The notes under the pieces: model-generated
Told to the model about the DNA's origin: nothing
Seen by the model: the letters and a program-made list of their open reading frames with translations, nothing else
The model's database searches: none
Position numbers and translations under genes: made by a program
Assembly (NCBI GenBank): GCA_020636435.1
Contig: JACJXX010000002.1
Coordinates: forward strand, 1,426,001 to 1,490,000
Direction of reading: 5' to 3'
Length of the DNA: 64,000 nt
Origin: Lewinellaceae bacterium
Lineage (GTDB): Bacteria > Bacteroidota > Bacteroidia > Chitinophagales > Saprospiraceae
Shown here: positions 16,988 to 24,843 of the stretch, piece by piece
Numbering within the stretch: position 1 is the first letter of the stretch
Layout: the number at the start of each line of letters is the position of its first letter

Positions 16988-17137
16988 CTAACACTTGCAC
17001 ATTTCGATCAAATGTAAGGACAAATATTGCATTTCCATATCAGTCAGCAGGTGGGCGTCGAAAACAACGCCGGCGGGGTTGCCGGCGAAATGAGTATTGG
17101 TAAAGGCGTCAGCCTGAAAGACTTTTAATTTGCGCAT
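16988..17137 (-). pseudogene. PhzF-family remnant (N-terminal 49 residues)
   Basis: The frame starts MRKLKVFQADAFTNTHFAGN and PAGVVFDA, which is the conserved N-terminus of PhzF-like isomerases/epimerases (usual length about 260-300). After about residue 40 it diverges and stops at TAG, and no further PhzF sequence is found upstream of 16988. It is a decayed gene or a deletion junction. The following stretch 17138-17390 holds only a GGCGCC-rich palindrome near 17333. Confidence 0.7.
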
Positions 17138-17390
17138 AATAATAAAGGCAACTATTTAGGTTTTATGGTATTCCTGCCTGCTCACCGCAGGTAGGGAGGT
17201 CTGTGTTTTGGCTTTACGGTTGGCTCAATATGGCCCCTGAGTTCATACCGATGGCCTCCGGCGGTGGCTTGGCCGTAATACCGGAACACCATAAAACCGC
17301 CACACCAAACAGTTACTGATAAGGTTTAAAAGGGAGGCGCCGGAGGCGCCCCCGTACATAAGACAGTAGGGTGATTACTGATGATATAGG

Positions 17391-17438
17391 TTTTAGAGCT
17401 TGTTTGCAGCCCAAAGATTGGCCTCCAAACAAGCTCTT
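17391..17438. repeat. MITE-2 short form / terminator-like hairpin
   Basis: TTAGAGCTTGTTTG and CAAACAAGCTCTTA are inverted over about 20 bases including GGCCTCC. The end sequence and GGAGGC step resemble the ends of the 168-bp element at 34992-35159. It lies at the stop of the DinB-like gene and may end its transcript. Confidence 0.6.
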
Positions 17439-17967
17439 AGCGTATGTTGGCCGTGGATTGAATCGCCAGCCTTATGTGTTCCAGGTGGTGCTGACTGTGC
17501 CAGCTGTATAAAGCGAGGAATTCCAGCAGGGAAATTTCGCGTTGGTGCTCAGGATGGAAGCCGGCGCGGCGCCATTGTTCCTCTTTAATGTTTTCCAGCA
17601 GCGTTGTCCATCTGGCGTGCACCCCTTCCAGGATTTGCAATGAAGCTTCCAATGGGGTTTTCTGTGTATCCGCCAGCTCAGCCCAGGCTTTTTCATTATA
17701 GGTTTTAATGGTAGGCTGATCCTCGGTGAGGATCAGTTTGAAGCGGATGTAGGCGTTGAGGTGGCTGTCCGCTATATGGTGGACAACCTGCCGCGCCGTC
17801 CATCCGCCCGGGCGGTAAGGTTGCTGCAATTGAGCGGGGGAAAGCTCCGAGGCCACTTTTCGCAATTGCTTCGGCAAGTTGCGGATCGTTTCAATATGCG
17901 CCTTGCGCTGAACTTCATCGTAAGGCTGGTAAGTGAACCTGCCAATCGGGTACTGAAGGTTTTCCAT
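17437..17967 (-). CDS. DinB-fold thiol transferase, YfiT/BstA type
   Basis: 176 residues from the ATG at 17967 (MENLQYPIGRF); a start seven codons earlier is also open. The family mark LQYPIGRF, the motif GGWTARQVVHHIADSH and the C-terminal SWHSQHHLEHI are as in the DinB-like metal enzymes related to B. subtilis BstA (bacillithiol S-transferase). The three histidines for the metal are in VVHHIADSH and SQHHLEH. Some Bacteroidota make bacillithiol, so this activity is possible, but other DinB-type functions are not excluded. The LysR gene is divergent. Confidence 0.85.
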   Translation of the reverse strand: MENLQYPIGRFTYQPYDEVQRKAHIETIRNLPKQLRKVASELSPAQLQQPYRPGGWTARQVVHHIADSHLNAYIRFKLILTEDQPTIKTYNEKAWAELADTQKTPLEASLQILEGVHARWTTLLENIKEEQWRRAGFHPEHQREISLLEFLALYSWHSQHHLEHIRLAIQSTANIR

Positions 17968-18022
17968 ATTGCTGGTTTTGGTTCTCAATTTTCAATTGTT
18001 GTTCTCAATCACTTGCATGGTC

Positions 18023-18030
18023 CAAAAATA
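18023..18030 (-). promoter_or_regulatory. Possible -7 element for the DinB-like gene
   Basis: On the minus strand the bases read TATTTTTG, a TAnnTTTG match about 55 bases before the start at 17967, within the divergent spacer shared with the MetR-like gene. No -33 TTG is evident. Confidence 0.35.
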
Positions 18031-18092
18031 AGGGGAATATTTGTATGAGTAAAATGAAAACTTCTTAGGTAATTCATTAATAATTCTCATAC

Positions 18093-18977
18093 ATGGAAAT
18101 CCGGCATCTCAAAATGGTCCAAACGGTAGCGGCTACCGGCAACCTGACCCGCGCCGCCGAGCAGCTCTTCCTCTCTCAATCTGCCCTGAGCCATCAACTT
18201 AGGGAACTGGAAGAAGAATACAAGACGCAGTTTTTCGTGCGCGCCAAACGGCAGATGGTGCTGACCACAGCCGGCGAACGCCTGCTCGCCACCGCCAACA
18301 GCGTACTCTGCGAGTTGGAAAAAACAGAAGTGGATATCGCCCGGCTCAACAATGACGACGCGGGCTTGCTGCGCATGACCACCGGATGTTATACCTGTTA
18401 TCATTGGCTATCGCCCGTATTGAGCCAATACCGCAAACAGTTTCCGGCAGTTTCTATCGAAATTCTGCCCGAAGCCAGTTCTGACCCCCTGCCTCATTTG
18501 CTGGACGGCCGGGTCGACCTTGTAATTACCAGCGACTTTGTTGAAGACGCCAGCCTCGAATACCATCACCTCTTTGAAGATGAAATGATCGCCCTGCTTG
18601 CCCCCGGCCACCCTCTGGCTGAAAATGCATACATTCAGGCAAAGGACTTCGAACACCATCCGCTGCTCATGTACACTATCCCGGATCAGAACAGCACCGT
18701 GCTTTCGGATTACATTAAGCCTGCGGGCATTAAGCCTGTCCGCATTCTAAGGCTTCAGCTGACGGAAGCAGTTATGGAAATGGCAAAAGCCGGAATGGGA
18801 ATTGCCATCCTTGCCGAATGGTCCGCCCGCCCTTACCTGGACCGGGGAGAGTTGAAAGGGCTTCCGCTCGACAAGCCCATTCACCGCGATTGGTACGCCG
18901 TATTGCTGAAAAACCTCCGGACTGCCCCTTTTATGGAAGCTTTTATCAATGTATTGAGAGGTAGCCTCAAAAAATGA
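18093..18977 (+). CDS. LysR-family regulator, MetR-like
   Basis: 294 residues. The N-terminal LysR HTH is clear (EIRHLKMVQTVAATGNLTRA, then LSQSALSHQLRELE). The effector domain (about 90-290) has the CYTCYHWLSPVL segment that parallels CHSCIQWLTPAL in E. coli MetR, and LVITSDFVEDASLEYHHLF, also MetR-like. MetR responds to homocysteine and controls methionine synthesis genes; none are next to it here, so the target is open. Divergent from the DinB-like gene, a common place for autoregulation. Confidence 0.85.
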   Translation: MEIRHLKMVQTVAATGNLTRAAEQLFLSQSALSHQLRELEEEYKTQFFVRAKRQMVLTTAGERLLATANSVLCELEKTEVDIARLNNDDAGLLRMTTGCYTCYHWLSPVLSQYRKQFPAVSIEILPEASSDPLPHLLDGRVDLVITSDFVEDASLEYHHLFEDEMIALLAPGHPLAENAYIQAKDFEHHPLLMYTIPDQNSTVLSDYIKPAGIKPVRILRLQLTEAVMEMAKAGMGIAILAEWSARPYLDRGELKGLPLDKPIHRDWYAVLLKNLRTAPFMEAFINVLRGSLKK

Positions 18978-19071
18978 GTATCCGGATAATAAAATTATTT
19001 TTTTAAAATGTTTTTTCAAAAAAACACCCGGGCCGTAAAACCTAAAACCCTCACCAATGTTGTAATGTCTG

Positions 19072-19085
19072 TATCACGCGTGATA
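19072..19085. promoter_or_regulatory. Perfect palindrome, operator candidate
   Basis: TATCACGCGTGATA is a 14-bp perfect palindrome about 80 bases before the AT-hook protein gene. It has no T-run and reads as a protein-binding site; the protein is unknown. Confidence 0.4.
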
Positions 19086-19162
19086 AAAAATCCACATTTT
19101 TTAAACTTTTTCTATTAATTTTAATTTCTTTGTGTAATTATGGTAAAATAAATCAATAAAAC

Positions 19163-19933
19163 ATGAGCCAACCACCTCTCAAACCTCTGGAAATCGAGGA
19201 TTTACTTAACCAATATAAGTCGGACCAACGCAAGCTGGAATACCAGATGCACAAGCTCCAGGGCATTATCCAGGAACTGGAAAGGCAGTCTGCCGAAGTG
19301 CAGGAAGCCCTCTCTTTTGAAAACCCGAAAGCGCTTCCCAGCGCGGAAATGCCCAGCGCGGCGCCGGCAGCGGAAAGCAAGCCTGAAAAAACCGGAAAGC
19401 GGCCAGGGCGCCCTCGCACAAAAAAGGCGGCAAAAGACGCAGCGCCGGAAGCGACCAAAGAGCCAGAAACCAAAGAGCCAGAAACCAAAGAAGCCGAATC
19501 GAAAAAACCGGCGGCTAAATCCACTGCCAAAAAACGTACTGGAAAAAAAGGAGCAGCCGGGAAAAAAAGAGGGCCCGGCAGGCCGCGTAAAAGCGACGAA
19601 GAGAAGGAAAGCGCAAAAGCAGCAAAAAAAGATGCTGCCGGGAAAGAAGATACCGGCTATCGCCTTTCTGAATGGGACCAATTTGTGATCGATAGCCTTA
19701 AAACCAAACAGCAGGCGCTCATCACCAACGATTTTCTGGAAATCGCCAAAGGCAACCCCGATATTAAATCGGGAGAAGCTCAGATCAAAGTGAAGCTGAA
19801 CCGAAGCCTCCACAAACTGTCGAATAAGAAAGGAGCATTGGTTAAAGTAGAACACTCCGGCCGCGGTTACGCTTATGCCCTTGCCGATTGGGTCAATGCC
19901 AAAGGAGAACTGCCCAAAAAATTTGCGCGTTAA
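19163..19933 (+). CDS. AT-hook DNA-binding protein with C-terminal winged-helix-like domain
   Basis: 256 residues. N-terminal coiled coil at about 1-55 (YKSDQRKLEYQMHKLQGIIQ). The middle (about 70-165) is a Lys/Ala/Pro-rich tail like histone H1, with two AT-hooks around the GRP core (KRPGRPRTKKA and GPGRPRKSDEE) and a KEPETKEPETKE repeat. The last 85 residues are a compact domain (SEWDQFVIDSLKTKQQALIT ... GALVKVEHSGRGYAYAL) that looks like a small winged helix. A nucleoid or minor-groove binding role is inferred. It is monocistronic with its own terminator. Confidence 0.75.
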   Translation: MSQPPLKPLEIEDLLNQYKSDQRKLEYQMHKLQGIIQELERQSAEVQEALSFENPKALPSAEMPSAAPAAESKPEKTGKRPGRPRTKKAAKDAAPEATKEPETKEPETKEAESKKPAAKSTAKKRTGKKGAAGKKRGPGRPRKSDEEKESAKAAKKDAAGKEDTGYRLSEWDQFVIDSLKTKQQALITNDFLEIAKGNPDIKSGEAQIKVKLNRSLHKLSNKKGALVKVEHSGRGYAYALADWVNAKGELPKKFAR

Positions 19934-19971
19934 TGCATTGAAACAATAGCAGCCAAATAACAGCTAAAAAA

Positions 19972-20009
19972 TAAAGCCCCCGCAGCTTCCGCTCCGGGGG
20001 CTTCTTTTT
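19972..20009 (+). terminator. Rho-independent terminator
   Basis: AAGCCCCCG and CGGGGGCTT form a strong stem followed by CTTTTT, about 40 bases after the AT-hook gene. Confidence 0.88.
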
Positions 20010-20034
20010 AAAAAGTAGTCTTTGTATTAATTAG

Positions 20035-21027
20035 TTACTCTTGCAAATTACTACTTCCTCTCAGGAAATGCAAATTTCGGGCAGGAACATTGAGGCCGGG
20101 CAAATTGCTGATGTTGTTTAGTATTACTTTTTCCAATTCATCGGTCAACAACCCGTAAACTTTGGCAAATTGCTTGGTGGCCATCATCATGCCGAAACAG
20201 GCGGACCCAAAATAGGACTTCAGGTCGATCCGGTCGAAAGAGCTGCGGTCATAGTGGCAGTTGAGGCGGCCGAGGATGCTGTACCGCCCTTTCACCCAGG
20301 AATAACCCCAGAACCACACGTGAAACGGCGCGCTGGCGAAAAACAGCAAGGCGTGGTACCAAAAGTGGCGCCCCCGTATGTAGGCATAGTGATGCACCAG
20401 CAAATGGCGCCCCACCTGATTGAAGTAGACGAAATAATAAAGCGTGCTTTTTCGGGCCGTTCGAAAAGTGGCCTTAAAAAATTCCTTTTCTCCGTGCCGG
20501 TAGTGGTAGCTGTCTTCCTTGCCCCAGCCCAAATCTCTGACGGTGTGTTGTTGGGTTAAATCTACTTCTTTCAGCCCCCCGAATTGTTTGTTGGCAGCGC
20601 CCCAGAGGAATTCCCGGAACTGCTCTAGCAACCCGTCGGCATCATCCCGGGCCATTCCATCTTCCAGTTCAATGGGGATAATGGCCTCAAAAGCCTTTTT
20701 GCCGTAACGGCGAAAAAGCGCGTCGCCTTTAAAGTCGTCCTCAGGGTCTTTTTCAAGATTCCGGTCGATAAAATAAGCGGCGGCCGCAAAAATAAAAGCC
20801 GACACAACAGTCACTCCTAAAGGAATGGCCAGGCTGCCCAGCAGATGAGCTTCCCGGGTGGCTTCCACATCCGGCCAGCGGTACAGCGCGGGAATAGCAA
20901 AGAAGTAAAACGCCAGGAGAAGCGCGGTCCTGAGGAGGGCAAAAGAGATGCGCGGTTTCCAGAAAAAGCACACGAGGATGACAACTCCAACAAACAAATA
21001 TTCGGGTGGAATAGTAGCGTTCATCAT
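20035..21027 (-). CDS. Membrane protein of unknown function
   Basis: 330 residues from the double ATG at 21022-21027; a longer frame upstream is basic and unlikely. Two membrane helices near the start (YLFVGVVILVCFFW and LLRTALLLAFYFFAIPALY), a third at about 55-80 (LAIPLGVTVVSAFIFAAAAY), then a soluble part with DLGWGKEDSYHYRHGEKEFF, and a hydrophobic aromatic stretch (FWYHALLFFASAPFHVWFWG). No family is recognised. It is flanked on the 5' side by a single-arm GTTCGGTGTT word array (21085-21120). Confidence 0.55.
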   Translation of the reverse strand: MMNATIPPEYLFVGVVILVCFFWKPRISFALLRTALLLAFYFFAIPALYRWPDVEATREAHLLGSLAIPLGVTVVSAFIFAAAAYFIDRNLEKDPEDDFKGDALFRRYGKKAFEAIIPIELEDGMARDDADGLLEQFREFLWGAANKQFGGLKEVDLTQQHTVRDLGWGKEDSYHYRHGEKEFFKATFRTARKSTLYYFVYFNQVGRHLLVHHYAYIRGRHFWYHALLFFASAPFHVWFWGYSWVKGRYSILGRLNCHYDRSSFDRIDLKSYFGSACFGMMMATKQFAKVYGLLTDELEKVILNNISNLPGLNVPARNLHFLRGSSNLQE

Positions 21028-21198
21028 AGCACGTTTGTTTTGGCGGCAGTGAAGTTTCCGCAGCCGGCGGGGGGGGGGCACGGGGATTTTTCAACGTTCG
21101 GTGTTCGGTGTTCAAAGTACTCCCGTGGGTTCAGCCGTTTTTGCAAACAATCCCAAAATATGGCCTAAACATTCATACGCCCGCCACAGCCTTTTGTT

Positions 21199-21468
21199 TC
21201 AGGCTGAATAATACTTCCTGATCTTCCTCCGCACGTACACCAACCGAAAGGTGCCAACCAATAAGATCACAGGCGACAAAAAGAGCAGGAACCAACCCAA
21301 CAAGTGCAATTCCTGCAGGGCGTCCAACTGAAGAATGGCAAAGCCGGCGCTCAGGAAAACGACTGCTGTCCGAAAATAAGCCAGAAAGGTGCGCTCATTG
21401 GCCAACCGGGTGCGTTCGATGGCCAAATAATCCCGGGTGATGAGTTTGTTGTCTTCTTCTTCTGCCAT
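21199..21468 (-). CDS. DUF202 small membrane protein
   Basis: 89 residues from ATG 21468 (MAEEEDNKLI); an earlier in-frame ATG adds five residues. The N-terminal LAIERTRLANERTFLAYFRT is the hallmark of DUF202, followed by two membrane helices (AVVFLSAGFAILQL and GWFLLFLSPVILLVGTF) and a basic end. DUF202 proteins are inner-membrane proteins of unknown role, often near transporters or signalling genes. Confidence 0.88.
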   Translation of the reverse strand: MAEEEDNKLITRDYLAIERTRLANERTFLAYFRTAVVFLSAGFAILQLDALQELHLLGWFLLFLSPVILLVGTFRLVYVRRKIRKYYSA

Positions 21469-21597
21469 GGTTTTTGCCGGCAAAGTTGGGGAACCTCAAC
21501 CACTTTTTCAGTGAGTTTCATCACAATCAGGCAGAGGCCTTAAGATTTTTAAAGCTTTTGGATTTCGTAAAAAAAACAATAAATATTCACGAGGGCC

Positions 21598-21628
21598 TTG
21601 CATTTTGCATACATACCCTCTACTTTTG
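21598..21628 (+). promoter_or_regulatory. Promoter of the arginine cluster
   Basis: TTG at 21598-21600, a 20-base spacer, and TACTTTTG at 21621-21628 match the Bacteroidota consensus (TTG, 19-21 bases, TAnnTTTG). The predicted start near 21635 leaves a leader of about 225 bases before the GNAT gene. The rest of the gap 21469-21859 holds no gene that I can see. Confidence 0.6.
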
Positions 21629-21859
21629 GCCTATCGTGTTAAAAACAGCAGCACATATCATTCCTTTCACTTCCCACAACGGGCCATACGGCGCCGCTTG
21701 TGTTGCTACTCGCCGACACGCCCCCCGCCCTTAGGGGCGCATCATTTACATATTACCCATCGCGGGTAGGCTTTGCCAGCCTGCCATTTTCCCTGAAGAA
21801 TAAAGCCAGGACAACGAATTTTTTCTTAAACCAACTGCTTTTAAAAAAAAGCAGTGCCA

Positions 21860-22456
21860 ATGACCATTCTGACTGAAATGGAATTCACCATCGAAATTGC
21901 CGGCTCTCAACACGAAGGCTACGCCGAGGCCATTTGCCAACTGATCGCCGAATCGGCCAAAGCCCGGGGAACAGGCATCGCCGAGCGGCAGCCGTCCTAC
22001 ATTCGCACCAAAATGAATAACGGCAACGCCGTGATCGCCCTGCAGGGCGAAACCTTGGCGGGGTTTTGTTACATCGAAGTATGGAGCCACGGCCGCTACG
22101 TGGCCAACTCCGGCCTCATCGTTTCGCCGGATTTCCGCCAACAGGGCCTGGCCAAAGCCATCAAACAGAAGGCCTTCGAACTCTCCCGCGAAAAGTTCCC
22201 CGAAGCACGCCTGTTCGGCATCACCACCAGCTTGCCGGTCATGCGCATCAACTCGGAGCTGGGCTACAAACCCGTCACCTTCTCAGAGCTAACCCAGGAC
22301 GACGCCTTCTGGGAGGGCTGCCGCAGTTGCCCCAACTTCGACATCCTGGAGCGCAACCACCGGCGCTTATGCCTGTGTACGGCCATGCTGGCTCCTTCCG
22401 GCAGGGAGGCCATGCAGTTCGACCTGACGCATCTGGTGGTGAATAATATTTGGTGA
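21860..22456 (+). CDS. GNAT acyltransferase at the head of the arginine cluster (candidate glutamate N-acyltransferase)
   Basis: 198 residues from ATG 21860; a GTG at 21854 and an ATG at 21878 are also in frame. GNAT fold: NAVIALQGETLAGFCYIEVW, the acyl-CoA loop SPDFRQQGLAKAIKQKAFEL and a FGITTSLPVMRINSELGYKP segment. It ends with a Cys-rich part (CRSCPNFDIL, RRLCLCTAML). No argA, argJ or argA-kinase fusion is visible, and a GNAT leads this arg cluster, so it most likely acylates glutamate. Whether it uses acetyl- or succinyl-CoA is open; the ArgF' residue points to succinyl. Confidence 0.8.
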   Translation: MTILTEMEFTIEIAGSQHEGYAEAICQLIAESAKARGTGIAERQPSYIRTKMNNGNAVIALQGETLAGFCYIEVWSHGRYVANSGLIVSPDFRQQGLAKAIKQKAFELSREKFPEARLFGITTSLPVMRINSELGYKPVTFSELTQDDAFWEGCRSCPNFDILERNHRRLCLCTAMLAPSGREAMQFDLTHLVVNNIW

Positions 22457-22566
22457 TTCGGGATTCGAATACACGAATACACGAATCACGAATACACGAA
22501 TCACGAATACACGAATCACGAATACACGAATCACGAATACACGAATCACGAATACACGAATAAACA
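22453..22566 (+). repeat. Tandem word array (ACACGAATCACGAAT)
   Basis: A 15-bp unit built from CACGAATA and CACGAATC repeats about six times and fills the whole spacer between the GNAT gene and argG. It is one-armed; only GATTCG at the left edge faces it. There are no unique spacers, so it is not a CRISPR. Confidence 0.9.
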
Positions 22567-22573
22567 AATAACC

Positions 22574-23782
22574 ATGAGCCATAAAAAAGTCGTGCTCGCC
22601 TTCAGCGGCGGGCTGGATACTTCCTTTTGCATCAAATACCTGACCCTGGAAAAAGGGATGGAAGTGCACGCTCTGACGGTCAATACCGGAGGGTTCAGCG
22701 CAGAAGAAATCGATGTGCTGAGAGGGCGGGCCCTGACCCTGGGCGCCGCCAGCTTCAAGGCCATCGACGCGGTGCCGTTTTACTACGACAAATGCATCCG
22801 ATACCTCGTATACGGCAATGTGCTGCGCAATAACACCTACCCGCTTTCCGTGAGCGCCGAGCGCGTCTTCCAGGCCCTGGAGGCAGCCCAGTACGCCCAG
22901 TTGATCGGCGCGCAGGCGGTAGCCCACGGCAGCACCGGGGCAGGCAACGACCAGGTGCGCTTCGACCTGGCTTTTCAGGTGCTGGGCGAAAACCTGGAGA
23001 TCATCACCCCCATCCGGGACCTGAAGCTGTTGAGGGCCGAGGAGATCGGGTATCTTCAGAAAAACGGCGTCGACTGGCCCTGGGAGAAGGGCAAATATTC
23101 CATCAACCAGGGCATCTGGGGCACCAGCGTGGGCGGCGTAGAAACGCTCACTTCTCATCAGCCCCTGCCGGAAGAGGCCTACCCCAGCCCGCTGGAAAAA
23201 ACGGAACCGGTTGAGGTGAGCCTGCAGTTTGAAAAGGGCGAGCTGGCCGGAGTGGCCGGCAAAACGTTCAGCCATCCCACCGAAGCCATACAGGCCCTTC
23301 AGGAACTGGCCGCGCCTTATGCCATCGGGCGCGACACCCACGTGGGCGACACCATCATCGGCATCAAAGGCCGGGTGGGCTTCGAAGCAGCAGCTCCGCT
23401 GCTCATCATCAAAGCCCATCACCTGCTGGAAAAACACGTGCTCACCAAGTGGCAACAGTACTGGAAAGAACAACTGGCCAACTGGTACGGCATGCTGCTG
23501 CACGAAGGCCAGTACCTCGACCCGGTGATGCGCAACATCGAAACTTTCCTGGAAGATACCCAGCAGAACGTCAGCGGCACGGTTTTCGCCCGGCTCCATC
23601 CTTACCGCTTCGAACTGCTCGGCATAGCATCGGAATACGACCTGATGAACAGCGGCTTCGGCCAGTACGGAGAAATGAACAAAGCCTGGACGGGCGATGA
23701 CGTCAGGGGCTTCACCAAGGTGCTGTCCAACCAGTTGAAAATCCACCATTTTGTCAACCAGCAACAGGAACAACATGATTAG
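22574..23782 (+). CDS. argG: Argininosuccinate synthase
   Basis: 402 residues. The ATP pyrophosphatase P-loop VVLAFSGGLDTS is at the start, followed by the family's AHGSTGAGNDQVRFDL and the KYSINQGIWGTSVGG block. It joins citrulline and aspartate with ATP in the cytoplasm, the penultimate step of arginine synthesis. In the succinyl route the citrulline comes from deacylation of N-succinylcitrulline. The last eight bases overlap the start of argC. The start lies eight bases after the word array. Confidence 0.96.
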   Translation: MSHKKVVLAFSGGLDTSFCIKYLTLEKGMEVHALTVNTGGFSAEEIDVLRGRALTLGAASFKAIDAVPFYYDKCIRYLVYGNVLRNNTYPLSVSAERVFQALEAAQYAQLIGAQAVAHGSTGAGNDQVRFDLAFQVLGENLEIITPIRDLKLLRAEEIGYLQKNGVDWPWEKGKYSINQGIWGTSVGGVETLTSHQPLPEEAYPSPLEKTEPVEVSLQFEKGELAGVAGKTFSHPTEAIQALQELAAPYAIGRDTHVGDTIIGIKGRVGFEAAAPLLIIKAHHLLEKHVLTKWQQYWKEQLANWYGMLLHEGQYLDPVMRNIETFLEDTQQNVSGTVFARLHPYRFELLGIASEYDLMNSGFGQYGEMNKAWTGDDVRGFTKVLSNQLKIHHFVNQQQEQHD

Positions 23783-24743
23783 AGTAGGCATCATCGGCGG
23801 GGCCGGTTATACGGCAGGGGAACTGTTGCGGATCCTTTTGTTCCATCCCGAGGCGGACGTCGCTTTCGTGCAGAGCACCAGCCAGGCTGGAAAAATAGTG
23901 ACGGACATCCATACCGACTTGCTGGGGGATACTTTCCTCCCCTTTGTTCCGGAAGCTGATTTCGAAGGCGTGGACCTGATCTTCCTCTGCCGGGGCCACG
24001 GCAAGTCCAAAGCCTGGCTTGCCGCCCACGAGCTGCCCGAAAGCCTGAGCATCATCGACCTGAGCGCCGACTACCGACTGGACAGCGATACCCACGAGTT
24101 CGTCTACGGCTTGCCGGAACTCAATAAAGAAGCCATCCGCCTGGCGCAGTACGTGGCCAACCCCGGCTGTTTCGCCACCGCCATCCAACTGGCCCTGCTG
24201 CCGCTGGCCAAGCTGGGGCTGCTGGAAGACCACGTTCACATCCACGCCATCACCGGCTCTACCGGGGCGGGGCAACAGCCTACAGCCACCAGCCACTTCA
24301 GCTGGCGCAACAACAATATGTCTATCTACAAAGCTTTCCAGCACCAGCACCTGGCGGAAATCCGGCAGAGCATCGCCCAACTCCAGGAAAACTTCGATAA
24401 AGATTTGAATTTCCTGCCCCTGCGCGGCAATTTTACCCGGGGCATCTTTGCCAGTGCTTATTTTTACAGCGAACTCCTGGAGGAAAAGCTGCAGGAAATA
24501 TTCGAGCTTTACTACCAGGATGAACCCTTTGTCGTCATCAGCCCGAAAAACCCTGACCTGAAGCAGGTGGTCAACACCAATAAGGCCATCCTGTACCTGG
24601 AAAAGCAAGAAGGCAAAATCCTGATCGTCAGCATGATCGACAACCTGCTCAAAGGCGCTGCCGGCCAGGCCGTCCAGAACATGAACCTGATGTTCGGGCT
24701 GGAGGAAACGGCAGGGCTGTGGGTGAAGGGGGTGGGGTTCTGA
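23775..24743 (+). CDS. argC: N-acyl-gamma-glutamyl-phosphate reductase
   Basis: 322 residues from ATG 23775, chosen because MIRVGIIGGAGYTAGEL is the NADP-binding start of the family; it overlaps argG by eight bases. The catalytic Cys is in YVANPGCFATAIQLAL, and ITGSTGAGQQPTATSHFSWR lines the substrate pocket. It reduces N-acylglutamyl phosphate to the semialdehyde. The length fits the shorter type 2-like ArgC. Confidence 0.95.
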   Translation: MIRVGIIGGAGYTAGELLRILLFHPEADVAFVQSTSQAGKIVTDIHTDLLGDTFLPFVPEADFEGVDLIFLCRGHGKSKAWLAAHELPESLSIIDLSADYRLDSDTHEFVYGLPELNKEAIRLAQYVANPGCFATAIQLALLPLAKLGLLEDHVHIHAITGSTGAGQQPTATSHFSWRNNNMSIYKAFQHQHLAEIRQSIAQLQENFDKDLNFLPLRGNFTRGIFASAYFYSELLEEKLQEIFELYYQDEPFVVISPKNPDLKQVVNTNKAILYLEKQEGKILIVSMIDNLLKGAAGQAVQNMNLMFGLEETAGLWVKGVGF

Positions 24744-24755
24744 GCAGGAACTTAT

Positions 24756-24839
24756 TGTGTAAAAGTGTAAGGGTGTAAACGGCTCTCTCGCACATTTACA
24801 CTTTTACACGCTTACACGCTTACACATTTACTTACACAC
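24756..24839. repeat. Mirrored word array (GTGTAAA)
   Basis: GTGTAAAAGTGTAAGGGTGTAAAC at 24757-24780 faces TTTACAC words repeated at 24792-24839. It fills the argC-argD spacer and can fold into a hairpin. The same word recurs at 47244-47325 and, one-armed, at 44707-44722. Confidence 0.9.
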
Positions 24840-24843
24840 CAAA

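Noticed and set aside
22453..22566. CRISPR array
   Set aside because: The unit repeats without unique spacers and there are no cas genes; it is a simple tandem array that fills the GNAT-argG spacer.
22367..23794. 475-residue minus-strand ORF
   Set aside because: It lies antisense to argG and runs through the ACACGAAT array as an (RVFVI)n stretch; argG is clearly the real gene.
23754..24608. 284-residue minus-strand ORF
   Set aside because: Antisense to argC, which has all its family motifs.
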